64,000 nt of DNA from CAJXSN01 sp947492235 (GCF_042492175.1 NZ_CP170453.1:2108001-2172000), one strand, 5' to 3'; counted from the stretch's first letter, positions 1 to 8,329 are shown. Translations and numbers: made by a program. The notes: generated by a model not told the origin, from the letters alone.

Positions 1-1674
1 GGCCGCTCGCTGCCCGCCGAACAGGCCACCGAGGCACGCGGCTTTGCCGACAGTTTCGCGCTGAAACTGCGCCATCACAACGAAGCGCTTCACCAGCGGC
101 AGGCTCCCGCCGAGCCTATCGCCCGCGCGGTGTATGATGCGGTGGAGCAGGTGCGGTACGAGGCGCTGGGCTCCAATCGTTTCAACGGGATAGCCGCCAA
201 TCTTGATGCAGCTGTGGAGCTGCGCACCGCGTCCGATCCCATCGCCCGCGCCCAGAGCGAGGCAGAAGTTCCGCTGCAAACCGCCGTATCACTGATGCTG
301 CGCGAGGCGCTGACCGGGCAGGCTGTGCCGGACCGCGCGCAGGCCGGTGTGGCCATGGTCCGCGAATTTATTGAGGAACGCGTTGGCGAGGATTTCGCCG
401 GCCTGTCCGATATTCTCGGCGACCAGAAAGCTTTTCAATCGCTTGCTCTCGACATGCTCGAACATCTCGAGCTGACCCGCCCTCAAGATGCGCCCGAAGA
501 CACCGACGATGATGACGGTGACGAGGAGGGCGAGGAAGAGGACGAAGGCGACGACGAGGAAAGCGGCGGCGAGGACCAGCCCAATCCGGCGGAAATGGCC
601 GGCGACATGGAAGAGGGCGAAGACAGCGGCGAAGGCGAAGCCGAAATGTCCGGCGACGAGGACATGCAGGACGGCGAGCTGGGCGACGAGGGCGAGGAGG
701 GCATGCAGCCCGTCCGCCCGAACCGCCCGTGGACCGATATCCCCGACAGCTTCGATTACACCGCCTACACCACCAAATATGACGAGGTGATCGAAGCGCC
801 CGAGCTGTGCGACAGCGAGGAGCTGGACCGCCTGCGCGCCTATCTCGACAGCCAGCTGACCGGCCTGCAATCGGTGGTGACGAAGCTCGCCAACCGGCTC
901 CAGCGCCGCCTGATGGCGCAGCAAAACCGCAGCTGGGATTTCGATCAGGAAGAAGGCCTGCTGGATGCAGCGCGCCTTGCCCGTGTCGTCATCAGCCCGG
1001 GCCAGTCGCTCAGCTACAAGACGGAGCGCGATACCGAATTCAAGGACACGGTCGTCACACTGCTGATCGACAATTCGGGTTCGATGCGTGGGCGGCCGAT
1101 CTCCATTGCGGCGATTAGCGCGGATATCATGGCGCGCACGCTGGAACGCTGCGGCGTGAAGACCGAGATCCTCGGTTTCACCACCCGCGCGTGGAAGGGC
1201 GGCCAATCGCGCGAGGCGTGGCTGGCCGATGGCAAACCGCAAAATCCCGGCCGCCTCAATGATTTGCGCCACATCCTTTACAAAAAGGCCGACGAGCCAT
1301 GGCGCCGCGCGCGCCGCAATCTGGGCCTGATGATGCGCGAGGGGCTGCTGAAGGAAAACATCGACGGCGAGGCGCTGCTCTGGGCGCATGACCGCCTGAT
1401 CACCCGCCCCGAAGACCGCCGCATCCTGATGGTGATCAGCGACGGCGCGCCGGTCGACGACAGCACACTGAGCGTCAACAGCGCCGGCTATCTGGAATCG
1501 CACCTGCGCAAGGTCATCGAATGGATCGAGAAGCAGTCACCCGTGCAACTGGCGGCCATCGGCATCGGCCATGATGTGACGCGCTATTACAGGCGCTCGG
1601 TGACGATCATGGATGTCGAGCAGCTGGGCGGGACGATCATCGAGCAACTGGCGGATTTATTCGAGGTGGACTGA
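1..1674 (+). CDS. cobT: Cobaltochelatase subunit CobT (5' end outside window)
   Basis: The frame is open from base 1, so the gene starts upstream and 557 residues are visible. CobT is the chaperone-like subunit of aerobic cobaltochelatase (CobN-CobS-CobT), which inserts cobalt into hydrogenobyrinic acid diamide during cobalamin synthesis. The visible N-terminal part (RGFADSFALKLRHHN, then ARAVYDAVEQ) matches the conserved CobT start. A strongly acidic Asp/Glu-rich linker is encoded at about 484-705. A C-terminal von Willebrand A domain carries the MIDAS motif DNSGS at 1069-1083 and a later ISDGAPVDDS segment. This order (helical N-part, acidic linker, VWA) is the usual family layout. CobS would be expected just upstream, outside the window. 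The stop is followed within a few bases by a small unrelated gene. Confidence 0.95.
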   Translation, partial: GRSLPAEQATEARGFADSFALKLRHHNEALHQRQAPAEPIARAVYDAVEQVRYEALGSNRFNGIAANLDAAVELRTASDPIARAQSEAEVPLQTAVSLMLREALTGQAVPDRAQAGVAMVREFIEERVGEDFAGLSDILGDQKAFQSLALDMLEHLELTRPQDAPEDTDDDDGDEEGEEEDEGDDEESGGEDQPNPAEMAGDMEEGEDSGEGEAEMSGDEDMQDGELGDEGEEGMQPVRPNRPWTDIPDSFDYTAYTTKYDEVIEAPELCDSEELDRLRAYLDSQLTGLQSVVTKLANRLQRRLMAQQNRSWDFDQEEGLLDAARLARVVISPGQSLSYKTERDTEFKDTVVTLLIDNSGSMRGRPISIAAISADIMARTLERCGVKTEILGFTTRAWKGGQSREAWLADGKPQNPGRLNDLRHILYKKADEPWRRARRNLGLMMREGLLKENIDGEALLWAHDRLITRPEDRRILMVISDGAPVDDSTLSVNSAGYLESHLRKVIEWIEKQSPVQLAAIGIGHDVTRYYRRSVTIMDVEQLGGTIIEQLADLFEVD

Positions 1675-1680
1675 TTGACG

Positions 1681-1974
1681 ATGGGCCGAACCGAAATCCT
1701 CATGTCCATATCTGCCGCACTGACTCTTTTTGCGATTCCAGCAGGCTGGTTTCAATTTTGGCCGATATTCATCCTCATTGTTTTCATTTCGATCGCCGTC
1801 GGCTGGGATGAAACGCAGATTTGTCGCCAGCGAGCGGACGACCTGCGTATCCCTGAGGGTGAACGTCATCACGTGTCTTTTTTCAACAATACGATCAGAT
1901 ATCTTTTGAGCAGCTTGATCTGGGGGGTAGCAGCCTATGGATTTGGGAGAATAATCTTTGGTTTATTCAATTGA
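1681..1974 (+). CDS. Small hypothetical membrane protein, low GC
   Basis: A product of about 97 residues. Two hydrophobic segments are visible, one near residues 8-40 (LTLFAIPAGW...FILIVFISIAVGW) and one near 75-97 (LLSSLIWGVAAYGFG), separated by a charged loop with ICRQRADDLR. An in-frame TTG sits six bases upstream, right after the cobT stop, but the ATG at 1681 is the more likely start. The base composition is clearly more AT-rich than the flanking genes, which suggests an orphan or recently acquired gene. I do not recognise a family. The close spacing to cobT suggests co-transcription, not shared function. Confidence 0.55.
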   Translation: MGRTEILMSISAALTLFAIPAGWFQFWPIFILIVFISIAVGWDETQICRQRADDLRIPEGERHHVSFFNNTIRYLLSSLIWGVAAYGFGRIIFGLFN

Positions 1975-2127
1975 GTCGGCCACTTGCGGCTTTGAATTCC
2001 CAGGCGTTTATTGATTCATCCTTCTCAAATTTTGAAGATCGGCGATTTTAGCCGTGCTTGTAGTTCTGTGCGCTAGCTCCGCTTCCTCTGCTTTGAAAAC
2101 ATCACGAGGCTTGCTAGTGTGGCGAGG

Positions 2128-2790
2128 ATGAACGTCACCGAAGCTGTCACCACCCGCCGCTCTGTGCGGGCCTTTACCGACCAGCCGGTCGAGCTCGACA
2201 CCATCCGCCAGGTCATGGACATCGCGCGGTGGGCGGCTTCGGGGTGCAATTACCAGCCGTGGGAGGCGTCGATCCTGACCGGTCAGCCGCTCAAGGATTT
2301 GCAGGCGAAGATGCAGGCCGACGGGCCGCAACAGGCGGAATATGACTGGACGGCGCCGGGGCAGGAAGAGGCCTACAAGAAGCGGCTCGATGCGGTGTCG
2401 AAGGGCATGTTCGGCGCGATGAGCATTGCGCGGGAGGACAAGGCGGGGCGCATGGCGGCGATGGGCCGCAATGTCACCAGCTTCGATGCGCCCGCACTGC
2501 TGCTGTGCTATTTCCCGCGGCTGATGAAGGAGGCGCAGTGGTCGGACACCGGCATGTGGCTCCAGACCATCGCCCTGTTGCTGCGCGAGGAAGGGCTCGA
2601 CAGCTGCTTCCAGGAATTCATGGGGCTCTACCCCAACACGATCCGCGACTTCCTCGGCCTCGACCATGACCGCTATATGGTCTTCTGCGGCATGGCCATC
2701 GGCTACCGCGACGCAGATGCGCCGCTCAACACCTTCGAGCGCGAGCGTGTGCCGCTGGACGAGCAGGTCAAGTTTCTCGGCTGGGAATAA
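2128..2790 (+). CDS. Nitroreductase family protein
   Basis: A product of 220 residues from the ATG at 2128; a GTG nine bases upstream is also in frame. Nitroreductase-fold enzymes are FMN-dependent homodimers that use NAD(P)H to reduce nitroaromatics, quinones or related substrates. The N-terminal TRRSVRAF motif is the typical FMN-phosphate contact, followed by ARWAASGCNYQPWE. Near the C-terminus FCGMAIGYRD matches the usual family glycine motif. The length fits a single-domain member. The gene is followed by a convergent lipoprotein gene and has no obvious operon partner. The physiological substrate cannot be told from sequence. A second, more RutE-like member lies at 37772-38380. Confidence 0.88.
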   Translation: MNVTEAVTTRRSVRAFTDQPVELDTIRQVMDIARWAASGCNYQPWEASILTGQPLKDLQAKMQADGPQQAEYDWTAPGQEEAYKKRLDAVSKGMFGAMSIAREDKAGRMAAMGRNVTSFDAPALLLCYFPRLMKEAQWSDTGMWLQTIALLLREEGLDSCFQEFMGLYPNTIRDFLGLDHDRYMVFCGMAIGYRDADAPLNTFERERVPLDEQVKFLGWE

Positions 2791-2847
2791 TGCGCCGATA
2801 GGGCGGGGAGGGGTGGCCATCGCACCCCTCCCGCGCACACATCGGTG

Positions 2848-3393
2848 CTAGTCGGCGCAGACGACCAGATAGTCGCCTTCCCAACAGGCCTTGTCGAACT
2901 CGAGACGCTCGGCCGGGACCCAGGATGAGCGACTGCCATCCTTGTTCAGCGTGCGCATCTGCGCCTGACCGCCGGACGAGAGCGCAAGAGAGGCCTGCGT
3001 CATATCCCCGATGAAGGTCTCGCCGTTCTTGCGCCTGACCGTGAATGATCCACCGCCTTCGGCCTTGAACTGGCACGGCCCGTCGTAACCGATATCGCCT
3101 TCCGAGATCGAGCAGTTCACGTCGCGCCATTTGGCGGCTTCTGCGGCGGCGAGCTTCTCCTCGGCAGCCTTTTTCGCTGCGGCTTCGGTCGCGGCCTTTT
3201 CCTCGTCGGCCTTCTTCGCGGCGGCTGCAGCGTCTTCTTCGGCTTTGGCTTCGGCTTCCAGATCGGCCTTTACCTGCTTGGTAATCTCGGCCTTCATCGC
3301 CTCTTCGTCTGCTTCTTCCGAGCCGCCTCCGCAGGCCGCCAGTCCTAGTGTGAGACCGGCTGCAAGTGCCAGACGTGTTTGCATTTTCATCAA
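2848..3393 (-). CDS. Predicted lipoprotein with Ala/Lys/Glu-rich coiled coil
   Basis: A product of 181 residues. The N-terminus is a lipoprotein signal with lipobox LAAC (Cys21), followed by GGGSEEADEE, so the mature protein is probably outer-membrane anchored facing the periplasm. Residues about 35-95 are almost entirely Ala, Lys, Glu and Asp in heptad-like repeats, predicted to form a long coiled coil. The last ~85 residues form a separate domain with four cysteines (VNCSI, GPCQF, KACWE, VVCAD), probably two disulfides. I do not recognise the C-terminal domain. It is divergent from cysS, and the short shared intergenic region must hold both promoters. Confidence 0.75.
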   Translation of the reverse strand: MMKMQTRLALAAGLTLGLAACGGGSEEADEEAMKAEITKQVKADLEAEAKAEEDAAAAAKKADEEKAATEAAAKKAAEEKLAAAEAAKWRDVNCSISEGDIGYDGPCQFKAEGGGSFTVRRKNGETFIGDMTQASLALSSGGQAQMRTLNKDGSRSSWVPAERLEFDKACWEGDYLVVCAD

Positions 3394-3494
3394 TGTTCCC
3401 CCTTCCGGTGCGACCCGAATCGCGGGCCACTATGCCCAAACGCAATTGCTTTGGCACGTTGCTTGTTTTGCATGCATGTTTCATGGCCCGCAGC

Positions 3495-4925
3495 ATGACG
3501 ACGCGACCACTAAAACTCTTCAATTCGCTCACCCGCAGTCTGGAGGAATTCCAGCCGATCCATGACGGGGAGGCGCGCGTCTATACCTGCGGTCCGACGG
3601 TCTATAATTACCAGCATGTCGGCAATATGCGGGCCTATATCTTCGCCGATACGCTGGGCCGCACGCTGAGCTGGGCGGGGTATGAGCTGTCCCACGTCAT
3701 CAACATCACCGATGTCGGCCACCTGACCAGCGATGCCGACGCGGGCGATGACAAAATGGAGAAGGCCGCCGCCAGTGCAGGCAAGAGCGCATGGGATATT
3801 GCCCGCCATTACCAGCAGGTGTTCGAGGACGATCTGGCGCGGCTGAATGTGCGCCCGGTGCAGCATCCGCGCGCGACCGACTATGTCAAAGCGATGATCG
3901 AGTGGGGCCAGGGAATCGAGGAGAAGCATTGCTACCGCTTGGACAGCGGGCTCTATTTCGATGTCTCGACCGTGCATGAATATGGGCGGCTGGCGCGCGC
4001 TGTTACGGAGGATGGTGAGGCGCGGATCGAGACGGTCGAGGGCAAGCGCAACGCCGCCGACTTCGCGATCTGGCGCACCACGCCTCCGGGCGAGGACCGG
4101 CAGATGGAATGGGACTCGCCTTGGGGCAAGGGCGCGCCCGGCTGGCATATCGAATGCAGCGTGATGAGCGCCGAATTGCTCGGCCATCCGTTCGACATTC
4201 ACACCGGCGGGATCGACCACCGCGAGATTCATCACCCCAACGAGATCGCGCAGAACCAGGCGCATAATTGCTCCGAGAAATCGGGCGCAAACATCTGGAT
4301 GCACAACAATTTCCTCGTCGACCGGCGCGGAAAGATGTCCAAGTCCACCGGCGACTTCTTGATCCTGCAAACGCTGGTTGATCGCGGCTACCACCCGCTC
4401 GCCTACCGGATGTTGTGCCTGCAGGCGCATTACCGCAGCGAGTTGGAGTTTACGTGGGAAGGGCTGGGCGCGGCGCTGACCCGGTTGAAGCGTCTGGTGA
4501 TGGCGGCAGAGAGATTGCCGCAAGAGCCTGGCGGCGACGCGGGCCATCCCAAACTCGCCCCGGCCCGCGAAAAATTCGCTGCTGCGATGGCGGATGACCT
4601 GAACACCGCCGTCGCCCTGACGGCATTGGAAGATGTGCTGTCGACGAAGAAGATCGACGCTGGAGCAAAGCGCACCGTGATGGAAGACATGGACGCCGTC
4701 CTTGGCCTGAAGCTCGATACGCTTTCGCGCCAGGACTTGCGCATCCGCCCCGCCATTGCGGAGCTCATCGAAGCGGAGATCGAAGCGGAAATCTTGCGCC
4801 GCAAGGAGGCCAAGGCGGCCAAGGACTTCGCGACGTCCGACGCCATCCGCGAGAGCCTCGCCGCGAAAGGCGTGGAGCTGATGGACGGCGACCCGCTGGG
4901 CTGGGACTGGAAGCTGGACGTTTGA
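3495..4925 (+). CDS. cysS: Cysteinyl-tRNA synthetase
   Basis: A product of 476 residues that charges tRNA-Cys with cysteine in the cytoplasm. It is a class I synthetase. The Rossmann start CGPTVYNYQHVGN contains the HIGH-equivalent HVGN and the first zinc-ligand Cys. HIECSVMS and GGIDHREIHHPNE supply the conserved zinc site and substrate region, and GKMSKSTGD is the KMSKS loop. The C-terminal anticodon-binding region ends in LGWDWKLDV. The open frame extends upstream to 3366, but that stretch overlaps the divergent lipoprotein start and does not resemble CysS. The ATG at 3495 (MTTRPLKLFNS) fits the family start. It is a single-copy essential gene with no obvious anomaly. Confidence 0.97.
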   Translation: MTTRPLKLFNSLTRSLEEFQPIHDGEARVYTCGPTVYNYQHVGNMRAYIFADTLGRTLSWAGYELSHVINITDVGHLTSDADAGDDKMEKAAASAGKSAWDIARHYQQVFEDDLARLNVRPVQHPRATDYVKAMIEWGQGIEEKHCYRLDSGLYFDVSTVHEYGRLARAVTEDGEARIETVEGKRNAADFAIWRTTPPGEDRQMEWDSPWGKGAPGWHIECSVMSAELLGHPFDIHTGGIDHREIHHPNEIAQNQAHNCSEKSGANIWMHNNFLVDRRGKMSKSTGDFLILQTLVDRGYHPLAYRMLCLQAHYRSELEFTWEGLGAALTRLKRLVMAAERLPQEPGGDAGHPKLAPAREKFAAAMADDLNTAVALTALEDVLSTKKIDAGAKRTVMEDMDAVLGLKLDTLSRQDLRIRPAIAELIEAEIEAEILRRKEAKAAKDFATSDAIRESLAAKGVELMDGDPLGWDWKLDV

Positions 4926-4956
4926 CCAATACAGGTTAGAGGATTACTCCAGTTGC

Positions 4957-5313
4957 ATGATGCAACCTATCCTCTGGCTCGTCCTTGCCGCAGTTCATGC
5001 ATTGCCAGCCTTGGCATTTTTCAGGCCGGCGAGCCTGACAACGCTTTACGGTATTAGCGCTGACAACCCGCTCTTCCTGTTGATGCAGCACCGCGCGGCG
5101 CTGTTCCTCGCAGTATTCGCGGCTTGCGTGTTTGCTGCTTTCGTGCCGGAGGGACGGCGGCTGGCAGTGATCGTGGTCGGTATCTCGATGCTGAGCTTCC
5201 TAATCCTGTATTTCTCCGCCGGGTCGCCCGCACCCTTGCGCAGGATCGCGCTGGTCGATCTCGCAGGCTTGCCGGTATTACTGGCAGTGGCATGGTCCGC
5301 ATTCCGCGCCTAA
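4957..5313 (+). CDS. Hypothetical inner-membrane protein
   Basis: A product of 118 residues that is almost wholly hydrophobic, with about four predicted transmembrane helices (WLVLAAVHALPALAF, LLMQHRAALFLAVFAAC, LAVIVVGISMLSFLIL, LVDLAGLPVLLAVAW). The pattern resembles small DoxX/DUF4345-like membrane proteins in length and helix spacing, but I cannot assign a family. It starts 31 bases after cysS and ends 10 bases before the hydroxyacid dehydrogenase gene, so the three could be co-transcribed. No catalytic residues stand out. Confidence 0.7.
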   Translation: MMQPILWLVLAAVHALPALAFFRPASLTTLYGISADNPLFLLMQHRAALFLAVFAACVFAAFVPEGRRLAVIVVGISMLSFLILYFSAGSPAPLRRIALVDLAGLPVLLAVAWSAFRA

Positions 5314-5323
5314 GGACCGGCGC

Positions 5324-6262
5324 ATGACCAAAGCAGCTTTTTCCGGCCTCATCCGTCCCATGCTCGAACCGCGCCTGCCTGAATGGGTGGAACCCATGTG
5401 GTTCATGACGAAGGAAGACGCGCTGAAGGTCGCGCCCGAGGCCGAGATCGGCTGGTTCGATATGAACGAGAAAGAGCCGATGATCGCGATGGTCAAAGCG
5501 GCGGAGAAGCTCAAATGGATGAACTCCATCTATGCCGGGCTCGATTTCCTGCCGCATGATTTGATGATCGAGCGCGGGGTGACGGTGACCAATGGTGTGG
5601 GGATCAACGCGATCACCATCGCCGAATACATCGTCATGCTGATGCTCTCCCATGCCAAAGGATACCGCGAAGTGGTGCGCGCGCAGGACCGGCAGGAGTG
5701 GCTGCTCGACAGCCCCGGCAAGCGCGAATTGTCGGGCGAGAAAGTGCTGCTGCTCGGCATGGGCGCGATCGGCAGTCTGGCGAAAACCCGGCTGGAGGCG
5801 TTCGACATGGAGGTCGTACCGGTGCGCCGCTCCGGCGCGGACGGCGCTCTGAAACCGGACGAATGGCGCGCGCGTTTGGGCGAATTCGACTGGGTCATTC
5901 TGGCCGTGCCCGCCACCGACGAAACGCGCGGCATGATCGGGGCGGACGAGCTTGCGGCCATGAAGGAAACCGCCGTGCTGGTGAACGTCGCGCGCGGGGA
6001 CGTGGTTGATCAGGAGGCGCTGGTCGCAGCGCTGGAGACGAAAAGCATCGAAGCCGCGTTGCTGGATGTGACCACTCCCGAACCGCTGCCCGAAGGGCAC
6101 CCGCTCTGGTCGCTCGATAACGCCCAGATCACCATGCACCTGTCGGGCCGCGCGCAGACGAAAATGTTCCAGCGCAGCGTCGACCGGTTCGTGGAGAATC
6201 TGGACCGCTGGAAACGCGGCGAACCGGTCGAGCCGCAAATGGACTTGGCGCTGGGCTACTAA
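5324..6262 (+). CDS. D-2-hydroxyacid dehydrogenase, NAD(P)-binding
   Basis: A product of 312 residues. The family reversibly reduces 2-keto acids to D-2-hydroxy acids. The NAD(P)-binding Rossmann motif is LLLGMGAIGS (GxGxxG) in the middle of the protein. VNVARGDVVD carries the conserved catalytic Arg, and PEPLPEGHPLWSLDN matches the typical late motif. The usual TPH segment near the end is replaced by ITMHLSG, which still offers a His but in a changed context. The N-terminal part (PEWVEPMWFMTKED) diverges from classic glyoxylate/phosphoglycerate dehydrogenases, so the substrate is uncertain. It may be co-transcribed with the membrane gene 10 bases upstream and is convergent with the unknown gene downstream. 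Confidence 0.9.
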   Translation: MTKAAFSGLIRPMLEPRLPEWVEPMWFMTKEDALKVAPEAEIGWFDMNEKEPMIAMVKAAEKLKWMNSIYAGLDFLPHDLMIERGVTVTNGVGINAITIAEYIVMLMLSHAKGYREVVRAQDRQEWLLDSPGKRELSGEKVLLLGMGAIGSLAKTRLEAFDMEVVPVRRSGADGALKPDEWRARLGEFDWVILAVPATDETRGMIGADELAAMKETAVLVNVARGDVVDQEALVAALETKSIEAALLDVTTPEPLPEGHPLWSLDNAQITMHLSGRAQTKMFQRSVDRFVENLDRWKRGEPVEPQMDLALGY

Positions 6263-6265
6263 GCC

Positions 6266-6634
6266 TCAGGCATCCTCCAGCAGCAGCAACTCGCACGCCA
6301 CTTCCATGCGCGCTGCGGGCAACAGGGTGCTTTCCACCGCGGTGATCGTGGCATCAGCGACCAGCTGACGTGGGATGGCGAATTCGTGATCGGGCAGGTC
6401 TGCGATCAGTCGCTCACCGGCCTCCACCGCTTCTGCCCCCTCGAAGACAAGGCCCAGAGTATGGCGCGTGCCGGCAAAGGTGATGCTGGCCCATGCTTTC
6501 TCGTGATGCGCGGTGACTTCGCCCTCACCATCCGCCAACGCCAGCACGGCTTCGCGCAGGCGGTCGGACAGCGTGCGGCGCGCGGTGAGGGGCGGGGGAG
6601 CCGAAGCGGCTTGCACAATGACTTCATGCTGCAT
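6266..6634 (-). CDS. Conserved-looking hypothetical protein, 122 residues
   Basis: A soluble protein with no signal peptide or membrane segment. It is rich in Ala, Glu and Leu, with an internal segment AWASITFAGTRHTLGLVFEGAEA that looks like a beta-rich core, and a C-terminus of AARMEVACELLLLEDA. I do not recognise a family. Its ATG overlaps the last 11 bases of the upstream 62-residue gene, so the two are almost certainly translationally coupled and read as one unit, divergent from the S24 regulator. The context suggests membership in a small regulatory locus, but this is inference only. Confidence 0.65.
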   Translation of the reverse strand: MQHEVIVQAASAPPPLTARRTLSDRLREAVLALADGEGEVTAHHEKAWASITFAGTRHTLGLVFEGAEAVEAGERLIADLPDHEFAIPRQLVADATITAVESTLLPAARMEVACELLLLEDA

Positions 6635-6812
6635 GGCTACCCTCCCGGTATCCGCGGATGAAACTGTCGCACCGCATTTCCATCAGCGGACGTGGTTCGC
6701 GGCCATTGCGCAGGTCGAGCACAAAGCGCGGGTCCTGTGCTGCAAGCCGCCCGAATTTGGTCGGCGGCATATCGGTTTCGCGCAGAAATTTTTCGATTCG
6801 TCGGATGAGCAT
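6624..6812 (-). CDS. Small helix-turn-helix-like protein, 62 residues
   Basis: The open frame begins further upstream, but the sensible start is the ATG at 6812 (MLIRRIEKFLRE). The protein reads IEKFLRETDMPPTKFGRLA, then DPRFVLDLRNGREPR. This spacing of a first helix, a Pro/Thr-led turn, an FGRxA helix and a DPxFVxxLRxGR helix resembles an XRE/Cro-type helix-turn-helix with little else attached. Similar short proteins are, to my knowledge, frequent in sphingomonads, but their role is not established. The gene overlaps the downstream 122-residue gene by 11 bases. It is divergent from the S24-domain regulator with about 100 bases between starts, an arrangement like a cro/cI pair. Confidence 0.7.
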   Translation of the reverse strand: MLIRRIEKFLRETDMPPTKFGRLAAQDPRFVLDLRNGREPRPLMEMRCDSFIRGYREGSHAA

Positions 6813-6910
6813 AGGGGCCTCAATTGGGGTTCGATTCGCTGTCCTTGATCCGAGTCGTCGCTGTTCAAATCCAACTTGTCTAGGAAAAATCTTTCGTGTA
6901 GGAAGGATAA

Positions 6911-7594
6911 ATGGCCACACCATCCTATGACCCCGATAAAGGTGATCCGCGCGCCCGCTTGCTGGAGCTGGCAGAAGCGCGCGGGGCGAGTCTTTCGTCG
7001 CTCTCCGAGTTCATCGGCCGTAATACCAGCTACTTGCAACAGTTTATTCGCAAAGGTAGCCCGAAGAAGCTGGAGGAGGGTGACCGGCGCAAACTGGCCG
7101 AGTTTTTCGGTGTTCCGGAAGGCGAGCTGGGCGCGGAGTCGGGTGGCGTGGAGGAAAAATCCTATACGAGGCCCAGCAATTTGCGCGATGATGATTTCAT
7201 CGCCGTGCCGCGCCTGCCGGTGATGGTCTCCGCCGGGCCAGGGCAATTTGCCGCTGGCGAGACGCCCTTCGACAATTTCGGTTTCTCCGGCCGGTGGCTG
7301 CGCGATAACGGGCTTGATCCCAAGATGCTCAGCGCCGTGTCGGTGGAGGGCGACAGCATGGAGCCACTGCTGCGGGCGGGCGACGAGGTGCTGGTCGACC
7401 GCACACCGCGCCCGTTACGTGACGGGGTCTATGTCGTGCGGCTGGGCGACACGCTGATGATCAAGCGAGTGGCGCAGCCGGGGGCAGGGCGGCTGACGCT
7501 ACTCAGCCAGAACCTCACCTACCCGCCGGTAGAGGTCGCGCTGGACGAGGTGGAAGTGATCGGCCGGGTCGTGTGGAAGAGCGGGCGGATATGA
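6911..7594 (+). CDS. S24/LexA-like transcriptional regulator with N-terminal HTH
   Basis: A product of 227 residues. Residues about 15-67 form a helix-turn-helix (LLELAEARGASLSSLSEFIG, NTSYLQQFIRKG, then LAEFFGV). The C-terminal half is an S24 signal-peptidase-like domain with nucleophile Ser149 in VEGDSMEPLL and general base Lys185 in TLMIKRV, the Ser-Lys dyad used for RecA-stimulated self-cleavage in LexA and CI repressors. A candidate cleavage loop is VSAGPG near residues 106-111. It is not canonical LexA, which has a winged helix start. It is divergent from the small HTH-like gene, so autoregulation from the ~100-base spacer is likely but not shown. The start ATG at 6911 is preceded by AGGAAGG. 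Confidence 0.88.
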   Translation: MATPSYDPDKGDPRARLLELAEARGASLSSLSEFIGRNTSYLQQFIRKGSPKKLEEGDRRKLAEFFGVPEGELGAESGGVEEKSYTRPSNLRDDDFIAVPRLPVMVSAGPGQFAAGETPFDNFGFSGRWLRDNGLDPKMLSAVSVEGDSMEPLLRAGDEVLVDRTPRPLRDGVYVVRLGDTLMIKRVAQPGAGRLTLLSQNLTYPPVEVALDEVEVIGRVVWKSGRI

Positions 7595-7632
7595 CCTTGC
7601 GCGCTGCGCGGTGAACCGCCACATCCTTCGCC

Positions 7633-8298
7633 ATGACCGACAAAGCAACGCCCCCGATGAAAGCGGGCATCATTCCCGTCACGCCCCTGCAGCAGAACTG
7701 TTCGCTGATCTGGTGCACCGCCACCAATAGGGGCGCGCTGATCGATCCGGGTGGCGATCTCGACAAGCTGAAGGCAGGCGTCGCGAAAACCGGCGTCGAG
7801 TTGGAGAAGATCCTCATCACTCACGGCCATATCGACCATTGCGGCGAGGCAGGCATTTTGGCGAAAGAACTGGGCCTAGAAATCGAAGGCCCGCACGAGG
7901 CCGACCGCTTCTGGATCGACCGGCTGGCCGAAGACGGCGCGAAATATGGCATTCGCGGCGAAGTGTTCGAGCCGGACCGCTGGCTGGACGACGGCGACAC
8001 CGTGACCGTCGGCAAGCTGGAGCTGGAAGTCGTCCACTGCCCCGGCCACACGCCCGGCCATGTCGTCTTCTTCCACCGGCCCAGCAAATTCGCGATTGTC
8101 GGCGACGTCATCTTTCAGGGCAGCATCGGTCGCACCGATTTCCCGATGGGCAATCATCAAGATTTGATCGACGCGATCACCCAAAAGCTCTGGCCGCTCG
8201 GCGATGACGTGACGTTCATCCCCGGCCATGGCCCGACCAGCACGTTCGGTCAGGAACGCAAGACCAATGCATTCGTAAGCGATTATGCGCTTTCTTAG
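7633..8298 (+). CDS. Metallo-beta-lactamase-fold hydrolase, glyoxalase II-like
   Basis: A product of 221 residues. The metal motif ITHGHIDHCGEAG (HxHxDH) is followed by CPGHTPGH, VGDVIFQGSIGRTDFP and a late FIPGHGPTS. This set of residues binds two metals in the hydroxyacylglutathione hydrolase-like branch of the family. The N-terminus VTPLQQNCSLIWC is also characteristic of the short YcbL-type branch, which lacks the extra C-terminal glutathione domain of classic GloB. A role in thioester hydrolysis is likely, but the substrate is not determined. It is convergent with the MAPEG gene and separated from it by a dense cluster of stem-loops. Confidence 0.9.
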   Translation: MTDKATPPMKAGIIPVTPLQQNCSLIWCTATNRGALIDPGGDLDKLKAGVAKTGVELEKILITHGHIDHCGEAGILAKELGLEIEGPHEADRFWIDRLAEDGAKYGIRGEVFEPDRWLDDGDTVTVGKLELEVVHCPGHTPGHVVFFHRPSKFAIVGDVIFQGSIGRTDFPMGNHQDLIDAITQKLWPLGDDVTFIPGHGPTSTFGQERKTNAFVSDYALS

Positions 8299-8302
8299 GT
8301 GC

Positions 8303-8324
8303 GGATCGGACATCCGTCCGATCC
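8303..8324 (+). terminator. Stem-loop just after the MBL-fold gene
   Basis: GGATCGGAC (8303-8311) pairs perfectly with GTCCGATCC (8316-8324) across a 4-base loop, starting five bases after the stop. There is no clear T-run after the stem, so it may be a weak or Rho-assisted terminator or an RNA 3'-end stabiliser. It is the first of four stem-loops in this spacer. Confidence 0.45.
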
Positions 8325-8329
8325 TTGCG

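Noticed and set aside
289..1503. A 404-residue minus-strand open frame
   Set aside because: It is antisense to cobT and reads across its acidic linker. No family pattern is visible.
6911..7594. Canonical LexA
   Set aside because: The S24 domain fits, but the N-terminal part is an XRE-like HTH rather than the LexA winged helix, and I found no clear SOS box upstream.
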